In this document: one piece after another, positions 1 to 6,186 of the stretch
Position numbering within the stretch: position 1 is the stretch's first letter
How the letters are laid out: the number at the start of each line of letters is the position of its first letter
NCBI RefSeq assembly: GCF_900142695.1
Contig: NZ_FRBU01000033.1
Coordinates: 1-36,132 of the forward strand
DNA: 36,132 nucleotides
Reading direction: 5' to 3'
Source of the DNA: Flavobacterium xanthum
GTDB taxonomy: Bacteria > Bacteroidota > Bacteroidia > Flavobacteriales > Flavobacteriaceae
The notes under the pieces: generated by a model
Told to the model about the DNA's origin: nothing
The model's input: only the letters and a program-made list of their open reading frames with translations
Database searches by the model: none
Position numbers and translations under genes: made by a program

Positions 1-84
1 GTTATTTCCGATTTTAGCCTAGAAAATAGAAATGAAAACTTAAAAAACTATCTTAAGTTTCTAAAAAAGTTGCATCGCGAATAG
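1..84 (+). CDS. C-terminal end of an unidentified protein (cut by window edge)
   Basis: Frame 1 is open from the first base to TAG at 82-84, giving 27 codons. The visible tail is rich in Lys, Asn, Leu and Glu and looks like a charged C-terminal helix, but it is too short to assign to a family. The stop lies about 30 bases before an attC-like sequence (114-182), much as the next gene's stop lies just before a related sequence. The open frame could be chance; a start would have to lie upstream of the window. Confidence 0.4.
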   Translation, partial: VISDFSLENRNENLKNYLKFLKKLHRE

Positions 85-113
85 GTCGCAGCATAATATA
101 TAAAATAACGATT

Positions 114-182
114 TGCCAACAGCCATTTTGAGCTAGCTGGAATTTAGTGGAATTAACGTTTCGCATCAAGTTTTCGTTAGGC
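114..182 (+). repeat. attC-like intergenic element upstream of the serine hydrolase gene
   Basis: This 69-base stretch begins with TGCCAAC (114-120) and ends with GTTAGGC (176-182). GTTAGGC fits the integron core site GTTRRRY, and TGCCAAC is one base off the complementary RYYYAAC. The first 40 bases align loosely with 1304-1340 after the next gene: both have a CC-AAC core, then a T/G-rich stretch, a GC[TG]GG block and ATTT. No integrase gene is visible, so the element is only attC-like. Confidence 0.4.
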
Positions 183-280
183 CGAAAACCTAGCGTTTAC
201 GAACATCCAACCATCTCAAAGCAGCAAAATGTAAGACCTCAGTTAACCAAAAAACCGAAAAGAAAACAAGAAATCAAATT

Positions 281-1297
281 ATGCAAAATAATAAACAATT
301 ATTCTTAAATTTCATAGTTGTATTACTTCTGATAAACAATATATCTGCTCAAACAAAACAAATAAACCAAATTGATTCTTTAATGAACCACTACAGTCAA
401 ATTGGAGCTTTCAATGGAAATATAGTTGTTTCAAAAAATAATAAAATTATATACAACGCTTCATTTGGGTTTACTGATGAAACTAAAACGAGAAAATTAA
501 CGACTGACTATAAATTTAATATTGGCTCAATTACAAAAGAATTTAGTGCGGTTGCTTTGATGCAATTAAAAGAACAAGGTAAACTAAAACTGAACGATAA
601 GGTTTCCAAATTTATTCCCGAATTACCAAAATGGGCAAATGAAGTTGCTATTGCAGATCTATTACAGTACAATAGTGGAATTCCTAATGTAAATTGGAAA
701 AGTATTCAAAATGACAAAGACCTTTTTGATGGTTTAAAACTAATTGATACTCTTGATTTTAAACCAGGTACAAATTATGATTACAATAACAACAATATCT
801 TTTTGAGACAGTTTATTGTTGAACGATTAACAGGAATGTCTTTTAAAACATATGCAGAGAAATTTATATTCAAACTTTGCAAAATGAATTCGTCTGTAAT
901 GACTCCTTTTGAAAATGAAAAAAACATAGCCAAGGGATTTAATAATAATTTGGTTCAAGATAAAACGGATTTATCCATAACAGGCGGTACTTATTTAACT
1001 ACAATTGATTTATTAAAATGGGTAAATTGTCTTCACTCGAAAAAAATAGTAAACAAAAAATCACTTTTTGAAATTGGTCAACAATTTAATTTGGAAGAAA
1101 CTCAATCAGCTTTAGGATTGGCAAAATATAAAAACGGAAATTTGATTGAGCATTTACACGATGGAAGGGCTGGGAATTATGAAGCAATTTTAGTTTCAAA
1201 TATTACTAAAAAGTTTACTATAATTTTGTTAGACAATAATTATAACGGAAAAGTTTTTGAAATTTCAGATGCGATTATTGAAAAATTGAAAAAATAA
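281..1297 (+). CDS. Exported serine hydrolase, class C beta-lactamase / penicillin-binding-protein fold
   Basis: Predicted periplasmic serine hydrolase of the beta-lactamase class C (AmpC/esterase/D-peptidase) superfamily; the substrate cannot be told from sequence. Residues 1-23 form a signal peptide ending in an ISA-Q-like cleavage site. The nucleophile motif SxxK is SITK at 83-86, LLQYNSGIP at 127-135 matches the family LLxHxSG block, the YxN-type motif is YNN at 168-170, and the KTG-equivalent is HDG at 293-295. At 338 residues it is complete. No Shine-Dalgarno or clear promoter lies before the ATG. The gene sits alone between two attC-like sequences and is A/T-rich and Lys/Asn-rich, so it may have arrived as a single-gene cassette. 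The fold is secure; beta-lactamase activity itself is not implied. Confidence 0.85.
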   Translation: MQNNKQLFLNFIVVLLLINNISAQTKQINQIDSLMNHYSQIGAFNGNIVVSKNNKIIYNASFGFTDETKTRKLTTDYKFNIGSITKEFSAVALMQLKEQGKLKLNDKVSKFIPELPKWANEVAIADLLQYNSGIPNVNWKSIQNDKDLFDGLKLIDTLDFKPGTNYDYNNNNIFLRQFIVERLTGMSFKTYAEKFIFKLCKMNSSVMTPFENEKNIAKGFNNNLVQDKTDLSITGGTYLTTIDLLKWVNCLHSKKIVNKKSLFEIGQQFNLEETQSALGLAKYKNGNLIEHLHDGRAGNYEAILVSNITKKFTIILLDNNYNGKVFEISDAIIEKLKK

Positions 1298-1303
1298 CCG
1301 ATC

Positions 1304-1340
1304 GCCTAACCTTAGTTTGGCAATATGGCGGGGATTTGAC
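1304..1340 (+). repeat. Half attC-like element downstream of the serine hydrolase gene
   Basis: GCCTAAC (1304-1310), seven bases after the stop codon, fits the RYYYAAC core and is the exact reverse complement of GTTAGGC at 176-182 before the gene. The following T/G-rich block resembles the upstream element. No closing GTTRRRY site occurs before the next gene at 1406, so this copy is incomplete or decayed. Confidence 0.35.
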
Positions 1341-1405
1341 CAAATTTAAAATTTATTTTGTACTTTTAAAACACAATCATTTACCAAAAAACTCAAATTA
1401 CAATA

Positions 1406-1915
1406 ATGAATTATAACTTTAGAAAAGCAACACTATCTGAAATAGCTCCAATATGGGCCATTTTGCAACAAGCCATCCAACGACGAAAAGAAGACGGCAG
1501 TGCGCAATGGCAAGACGGTTATCCAAATCCAGCAGTGGTACAAAAAGATATTGAACAAGGAGCAGGATTTGTTTTAGTTGCGGGAAAAACTATCATCGGT
1601 TATAGTGCCGTACTCATCAATGATGAACCTGCTTATGGAAACATGGAAGGAAAGTGGCTTACGAATGATGATTTTGTTGTGATGCACCGCGTAGCTATTT
1701 CTGAAAACTATTTGGGAAAAGGTTTGGCAAAACTGATGATCAAAAACATAGAAAATTTTGCGTTAAGCAACAACATTTTCAGTGTAAAAGCGGACACTAA
1801 TTTTGACAACTTACCTATGATGAAAATTTTTGAAAGTCAAGGTTATACCTATTGTGGCGAAGTTTATTTTAGAGGAAGCCCACGAAAAGCATACGAGAAA
1901 GTCTTAACTAAATAG
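1406..1915 (+). CDS. GNAT family N-acetyltransferase
   Basis: Predicted acetyl-CoA-dependent N-acyltransferase of the Gcn5-related family, cytosolic, 169 residues, which is normal for a one-domain GNAT. The acetyl-CoA pyrophosphate loop is visible around residues 96-108 (VAISENYLGKGLA, family pattern xxGxGxA). It is followed by a helix and by the C-terminal N-x-x-M pattern (NLPMMKIFESQGY) common in GNATs. The acceptor substrate cannot be inferred. It is transcribed toward the DUF4494 gene, with a pair of nested inverted repeats between them. A possible -7-like TATTTTG lies at about 1354-1360 with TTTG 15 bases upstream, a weak match. Confidence 0.88.
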   Translation: MNYNFRKATLSEIAPIWAILQQAIQRRKEDGSAQWQDGYPNPAVVQKDIEQGAGFVLVAGKTIIGYSAVLINDEPAYGNMEGKWLTNDDFVVMHRVAISENYLGKGLAKLMIKNIENFALSNNIFSVKADTNFDNLPMMKIFESQGYTYCGEVYFRGSPRKAYEKVLTK

Positions 1916-1944
1916 GGCTAATTATAATTCTAAAAACTTTGGAA

Positions 1945-2071
1945 TAATTACCTCGATGCAGAGCCCCAGCGGTATTAGCGAAATAGCAACCACAGATTCA
2001 CAGATTTTCAATACTCTTTTTTAATCTGTGAATCTGTGGCTAAAAAATCCATGCAGAGCTTCGAGGAATTA
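1945..2071. repeat. Composite inverted-repeat element with 17-bp perfect stem
   Basis: A perfect 17-bp inverted repeat, CCACAGATTCACAGATT (1990-2006) and its complement (2023-2039), has a 16-base loop. Each arm is itself a tandem repeat of CACAGATT. An outer imperfect pair, TAATTACCTCGA (1945-1956) and TCGAGGAATTA (2061-2071), encloses it, and ATGCAGAG appears just inside both ends. It lies between convergent genes and could form a strong bidirectional hairpin. I believe similar CACAGATT-type palindromes are common in Flavobacterium genomes, but this was not checked. Confidence 0.65.
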
Positions 2072-2076
2072 AAAAA

Positions 2077-2134
2077 CCGCAAATTCGCAAATAAAAACAG
2101 CCAACAACTGTTTCGATAATTTGCGAATTTGCGG
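2077..2134. repeat. Second nested inverted repeat, 16-bp perfect stem
   Basis: CCGCAAATTCGCAAAT (2077-2092) pairs perfectly with ATTTGCGAATTTGCGG (2119-2134) across a 26-base loop. Like the neighbouring element, each arm is a tandem duplication (CGCAAATT). It ends 20 bases before the stop codon of the minus-strand DUF4494 gene, followed on the plus strand by a run of T, so it may terminate transcription from both sides. Confidence 0.65.
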
Positions 2135-2153
2135 TGAATTTTTTAAAACAATC

Positions 2154-2711
2154 TTAAACAGTAGCTTCTTCTTCAGGAGCAGTTTCAAATTCCATGTGAT
2201 CCTCGATTTCTGCAACAACTTCTGGTTTCGAAGCTTTCAGCGCATTGAACTTTTCTATTTGTTCTAACTCTCCTTCTTCACCGCTGAAATAAGGAAAAAC
2301 ATCCATGATAGGAGATTCCATGATAGCGGGAATAGTGTAGTCACCCATCGTTCCTTTCATGATGCCAGTTGTATTATCAAAAGCTTCTTTTACATCATTC
2401 GCTTGCACTAATAAATACATGCTTGTCTTGCGCTCTTTGCCGCTTTCTTCATCATAAGCCAGTAAAGAAACTTTCGATTTAAACCAACGATCGGCATTTT
2501 CAAATGGATGGATCTCCGCATAATTGGCCATTTTTATATTGGTGATTTTAAACTCTTCACTAATATAGGCCGACATTTCCTCAGTAATTCTACTTTCGGC
2601 TTCTGTGTAAGACAAAGCATCTACCAAATAGGGTTCCGTTGTGATTTTTTGCCCGCCGGTTTCATCTGTTTTTCTATATTTTACTTTGCATTCGTACCAA
2701 ATTGTGCTCAT
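2154..2711 (-). CDS. DUF4494 domain-containing protein
   Basis: Matches the Bacteroidetes family DUF4494 by its start (MSTIWYECKVKYRKTDETG) and by the conserved region with FKITNIKMANYAEI and WFKSKVSLLAYDEESG. Length is 185 residues. There is no signal peptide, membrane segment or known catalytic motif, so it is probably cytosolic; the function is unknown. The last 25 residues are very acidic. A -7-like TATCTTTG lies on the minus strand at 2734-2741, 23 bases before the ATG. The gene is monocistronic, convergent with the GNAT gene and divergent from the efflux operon. Confidence 0.85.
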   Translation of the reverse strand: MSTIWYECKVKYRKTDETGGQKITTEPYLVDALSYTEAESRITEEMSAYISEEFKITNIKMANYAEIHPFENADRWFKSKVSLLAYDEESGKERKTSMYLLVQANDVKEAFDNTTGIMKGTMGDYTIPAIMESPIMDVFPYFSGEEGELEQIEKFNALKASKPEVVAEIEDHMEFETAPEEEATV

Positions 2712-2733
2712 CTCTATGTTTTTTTAAGGAGGT

Positions 2734-2741
2734 CAAAGATA
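2734..2741 (-). promoter_or_regulatory. Bacteroidetes -7 element for the DUF4494 gene
   Basis: The minus strand reads TATCTTTG, an exact match to TAnnTTTG, 23 bases upstream of the ATG. No convincing -33 TTG was found; the expected place is a T-run. Confidence 0.4.
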
Positions 2742-3019
2742 GATTTTAAAGGAAAAAAAAAGCACTTTCCATAAAATAGATATTCACAATTTATAAGGGA
2801 GACTGTATTGATTATGGATACAACTCTGTAACTAGACACTATAAAACGACAGAAATGAACAAAGGAGCTACTAATGAAAGCAAACTATCTTGCTCATAAA
2901 TGGCAATGAACGTATTGAAATTTAAAAGTTTACCACGGAAACTAGATTCGACCGCAAAACCTTTATATTAACATAAAAAAAGAATTTATTTCATGTTAAT
3001 ATAATGTTAAATAAAAACT

Positions 3020-3055
3020 AAACAGTTGTTTAAATTAAACGCTTGTTTAAATTTG
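3020..3055 (+). promoter_or_regulatory. Promoter of the efflux operon overlapped by two 17-bp operator-like repeats
   Basis: TTG at 3026-3028, 19 bases, then TAAATTTG at 3048-3055 fits the Bacteroidetes pattern with a perfect -7. Two tandem 17-base repeats, AAACAGTTGTTTAAATT (3020-3036) and AAACGCTTGTTTAAATT (3037-3053), cover it; they differ at two positions. Each contains a palindrome of the type AAAC-N4-GTTT, as expected for a TetR-family dimer site. A repressor bound here would block both promoter boxes. Confidence 0.6.
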
Positions 3056-3076
3056 TTTTGAATAAATTAGATCCAA

Positions 3077-3703
3077 TTGAAAAGTAATTTTAACGAAAAA
3101 CAAATTCAAATCCTCGAAGTGGCTGAAGTTCTTTTTGCTGAAAAAGGATTTGATGGCACTTCTATTCGAAACATAGCAAAAGTGGCAAAAATTAATGTTG
3201 CCATGGTTTCTTATTACTTTGGTTCCAAGGAGCGTCTATTGGAATCCCTTATTGTTTATAGAACTTCTGATCTTAAAAATCAATTAGACAATTTACTGCA
3301 GGAAGATCTGGAGCCTATTGATAAAATCAATAAACTGATTGAATTGTACATCAATAGAATTAATAGCAATCGAGGAATTTATAGAATTCTACACTTTGAA
3401 TTTACTTCTAAAAAAAGAGAGCAAAATCTTCAGGCTTTTTCGGAATTAAAAAAGGGAAATCTCAAATCTCTAGAAACCATTATTGAAGAAGGTCAGAAAA
3501 AAGGAATTTTCAGAAAAGACGTTATTATTCCGCTTATTACGCCCACTATTTTGGGTACTTTCTTTCATTTTCACATGAATAAACCTTTCTTCGAAAATTT
3601 ATTAAATTTAAAAACAGAAGATTTGTACAATAACTACATAAAAACCAATTTGACAAAGCACATTCAACAAACTATTAAAGCACTTCTGATTTATGAAAGT
3701 TAG
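3077..3703 (+). CDS. TetR/AcrR family transcriptional regulator of the efflux operon
   Basis: Predicted dimeric DNA-binding repressor, 208 residues. The N-terminal TetR helix-turn-helix spans about residues 12-55, with the recognition region at 28-50 ending in the family signature VSYYFGSKE; the rest is the helical ligand-binding domain. The start is a TTG: an in-frame TAG lies at 3068-3070, and the first in-frame ATG falls inside the HTH, so a shorter protein would be non-functional. The last 11 bases overlap the TolC gene, which suggests translational coupling. Two palindromic repeats cover the promoter, so it probably represses itself and the three efflux genes. The ligand is unknown. Confidence 0.9.
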   Translation: MKSNFNEKQIQILEVAEVLFAEKGFDGTSIRNIAKVAKINVAMVSYYFGSKERLLESLIVYRTSDLKNQLDNLLQEDLEPIDKINKLIELYINRINSNRGIYRILHFEFTSKKREQNLQAFSELKKGNLKSLETIIEEGQKKGIFRKDVIIPLITPTILGTFFHFHMNKPFFENLLNLKTEDLYNNYIKTNLTKHIQQTIKALLIYES

Positions 3704-5018
3704 TCAATTCATGCTCTTTGGGGTTTTCTTCATTGGAATTTCCGCTATAGAAGCACAAGAAAAAACAAGTTTAACCTTGAACGAAGCCATTAATTTGGCT
3801 TGGACCAAAAGCAATGAGGTTACGTTGGCAAATACAAAAGTAAAAACCAAAAAGTACGAATTGCAATCCACTAAAAACAATCAATATCCAGATTTAAAAT
3901 TATCGGGTCAATACCAAAGATTGGCTAATGCATCAGTTAATTTTAAACTCAATCAAAATAACAACGCGCAACCACTACCAATAGTAAATCAATTGATGAT
4001 TGGACAACTGAATGCCAGTGTTCCTGTATTTTCTGGCTTCAAAATTCAGAATAGTATTACTGTTTATGAGAATTTATATCAGGCAGAAATGGCAACGGCT
4101 TCGCAAACAAAAGAAGAAATAGCGTTGCGGGTTATCGATTACTACGCTAGCTTATACAAAGCTCAAAAAACAATTGAACTTTTAAAAGAAAATCAAAAAA
4201 GTGCACAACAACGTGTAAAAGATTTTATCGAACTGGAAAAAAACGGAATTATTCCCAGAAATGATCTGCTGAAATCTAAATTACAAACTTCGCAAATTCA
4301 ACTATCACTTGACGAGACGAACAACAATCTAAAAATTATCAACTTTTATTTGGTCACGCTTTTAAAATTAAATCCCAATACAAAACTAGAAATTCGGGAA
4401 GAAGATTTTGCTGATTTCCAAATGACGAATGTTCCAACAAATGAATTACCGGCTTTAGAAAATCGCAAAGATTTAGAAGCCATACGCTTTCAAGGAAAAG
4501 CAAGTGAAGCTAATATTAAAATAGCCAAAGGTTCCTACTATCCAGCGATTGCTATTGTTGGCGGGTACACTGCGTTAGACTTGAGCAATGTAATCACGGT
4601 TCAAAATGCGATGAATATTGGTGTTGGAATTTCTTATGATTTAAGTGCGATACTTAAAAATGGCACGCTGGTTAAACTAGCCGAAAGTAAATATCTGGAA
4701 GTACAAAATTCAGAATCGATTTTAACTGATTACATTAAAATTCAGGTAAAAAAGGCTATCGAAGACTACGACTTAGCGTTAAAACAAAGTGTTGTTTATG
4801 CGGAAGCAGAAGAGCAATCTACTGAAAATTACCGCATAGTTAAAGACAAATATGATAATGGACTATCCGATACCAATGATTTATTGGAAGCGGATGTAGA
4901 GCAACTAAGCTCTAAAATTAATAAAGCTTTGGCCAGAGCCAATACCATTCAAAAATACTACGAGTTGCTTTCCGTAACCGGCCAACTATCACAAACCTTC
5001 AATATTGCACAAAAATAA
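3693..5018 (+). CDS. TolC-family outer membrane efflux channel
   Basis: Outer membrane component of a tripartite exporter, 441 residues, close to the usual TolC size. Residues 1-21 are a signal peptide (…ISAIEAQ). Two OEP repeats follow; the LTLNEAINLAW motif at the start of the first and long Gln/Lys/Glu-rich coiled-coil helices that build the periplasmic tunnel are visible. It overlaps the regulator by 11 bases and ends 9 bases before the adaptor gene. The gene order regulator, channel, adaptor, pump is common for Bacteroidetes EmrAB-type systems and implies that all parts are made from one transcript. Confidence 0.92.
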   Translation: MKVSQFMLFGVFFIGISAIEAQEKTSLTLNEAINLAWTKSNEVTLANTKVKTKKYELQSTKNNQYPDLKLSGQYQRLANASVNFKLNQNNNAQPLPIVNQLMIGQLNASVPVFSGFKIQNSITVYENLYQAEMATASQTKEEIALRVIDYYASLYKAQKTIELLKENQKSAQQRVKDFIELEKNGIIPRNDLLKSKLQTSQIQLSLDETNNNLKIINFYLVTLLKLNPNTKLEIREEDFADFQMTNVPTNELPALENRKDLEAIRFQGKASEANIKIAKGSYYPAIAIVGGYTALDLSNVITVQNAMNIGVGISYDLSAILKNGTLVKLAESKYLEVQNSESILTDYIKIQVKKAIEDYDLALKQSVVYAEAEEQSTENYRIVKDKYDNGLSDTNDLLEADVEQLSSKINKALARANTIQKYYELLSVTGQLSQTFNIAQK

Positions 5019-5027
5019 TCACACCCC

Positions 5028-6107
5028 ATGGAAAAGAAAAAAACAAATAAAAAATTTATTATTATCCTAGTGGCTTTGGTAGTTTTAGGTGCAACTTACG
5101 GGACTTATAAATACATGCATTCCCAATCGCATGAGGAAACTGATGATGCCCAAATTGAAAAAAACATGAATCCAATTATCCCAAGAGTTTCGGGATATGT
5201 GGACAAAGTATATATCAAAGACAATGATTTTGTAAAGAAAGGCGATACGCTTTTTACGATTGACAAAAGAGATTATCAATTAAAAATTGAAGAAGCCAAT
5301 GCTGCAATGGTTGGAGCGGAAGGTAATTTTGAAGTTTCTAAAGCTGATATTGGAAGTGCATTGGCCAGCATCTCTGTTTCTGATGCGAATGTATTATCAG
5401 CAGGTGGAAATATTGAATCGGCAAAAATTAGATTAGGACGTATTACCAGTGATTACAACCGATATGACAATCTATACAAAAGCCATTCGATTACAAAACA
5501 ACAATACGAGCAAGCCTTAGCTGCAAAGCTGGAAGCAGAAAGTCAAGTTCGTGTGTTGCAACAGCAAGAAAGAGCAAGTGCTTTTCAAAAATCAGTTATT
5601 GTGGCTAAGTCAAAGGTTTCAAACAAGCAAACAGAAGTCGCTGCTGCCAATATTACAAGAGCCAAAGCCGTATTAGATGCTGCCAAATTAAATTTAACCT
5701 ACACGGCAATAACTGCTGCAATTGATGGGCAGGTTTCAAAAATTGATATTCAACCCGGACAATTAGTGCAACCGGGACAATCGTTATTTTACATCATCAA
5801 TAACAAAGAAGCTTGGGTAATTGCTAATTTCAAAGAAACGCAATTAAACAAAATGGTTATTGGTCAAAAAGTAACCGTAAAAGTAGATGCGTATCCAGGT
5901 TATAATTTTCAGGGATCCATTACCTCTTTCTCACCGGCTACAGGTTCCCGATTCTCTTTATTACCTCCTGATAATGCCACGGGAAATTTTGTAAAAACAA
6001 TCCAAAGATTACCAGTTAAAATAAGTTTGAATACGACAAATGATCCAGAAAAAATAAAATTATTACGCCCAGGAATGAATGTAGATGTGGACGTACACTT
6101 GGATTAA
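5028..6107 (+). CDS. HlyD/EmrA-family periplasmic adaptor
   Basis: Membrane fusion protein linking the inner membrane pump to the TolC channel, 359 residues. It has a short basic N-terminus, one membrane anchor at about residues 10-28, and then a lipoyl-like half (IIPRVSGYVDKVYIKDNDFVKKGDTLF). A long alanine-rich coiled-coil hairpin spans roughly residues 85-215, followed by the second lipoyl half (AAIDGQVSKIDIQPGQLVQPG) and a beta-barrel domain. This is the EmrA layout that pairs with DHA2 pumps. It starts 9 bases after the channel gene. Confidence 0.92.
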   Translation: MEKKKTNKKFIIILVALVVLGATYGTYKYMHSQSHEETDDAQIEKNMNPIIPRVSGYVDKVYIKDNDFVKKGDTLFTIDKRDYQLKIEEANAAMVGAEGNFEVSKADIGSALASISVSDANVLSAGGNIESAKIRLGRITSDYNRYDNLYKSHSITKQQYEQALAAKLEAESQVRVLQQQERASAFQKSVIVAKSKVSNKQTEVAAANITRAKAVLDAAKLNLTYTAITAAIDGQVSKIDIQPGQLVQPGQSLFYIINNKEAWVIANFKETQLNKMVIGQKVTVKVDAYPGYNFQGSITSFSPATGSRFSLLPPDNATGNFVKTIQRLPVKISLNTTNDPEKIKLLRPGMNVDVDVHLD

Positions 6108-6131
6108 ATAAAAAATTTGACAGCTTTTAAA

Positions 6132-6185
6132 ATGTCAAAAGGAGGCAGAACTTTTAAGAGAATGATAGTTTACAATTTAGTATAA
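6132..6185 (+). CDS. Possible 17-codon leader peptide upstream of the efflux pump gene
   Basis: ATG at 6132 opens a frame encoding MSKGGRTFKRMIVYNLV, which stops with TAA at 6183-6185, one base before the pump ATG at 6187. The start codon lies in the 3' arm of an inverted repeat, TTTGACA (6116-6122) and TGTCAAA (6133-6139). An internal ATG at 6162 gives a 7-codon version. The tight stop-start spacing would allow reinitiation. No family is recognisable, and the ORF may be chance in a 79-base gap. Confidence 0.3.
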   Translation: MSKGGRTFKRMIVYNLV

Positions 6186-6186
6186 A

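Larger units (their letters stand above)
2712..3076. other. Gene-free divergent regulatory region
   Basis: 365 bases between the divergent DUF4494 and TetR genes. Besides the two promoters and the TetR operator-like repeats, it holds a perfect 10-bp inverted repeat, ATATTAACAT (2965-2974) and ATGTTAATAT (2993-3002), followed by another ATGTTAA (3004-3010). This could be a further regulator site. No gene was recognised in it. Confidence 0.6.

Noticed and set aside
281..1297. Antibiotic resistance beta-lactamase
   Set aside because: The motifs define only the broad class C / PBP-like superfamily, which includes esterases and peptidases; HDG in place of KTG does not favour a true beta-lactamase.
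85..1340. A true integron cassette array
   Set aside because: No integrase is visible, the first site's RYYYAAC half is imperfect, and the second site lacks the closing GTTRRRY half. Kept only as attC-like.
1990..2134. Possible CRISPR-like repeats
   Set aside because: Only two palindromes of different sequence are present, with no series of equal spacers and no cas genes.
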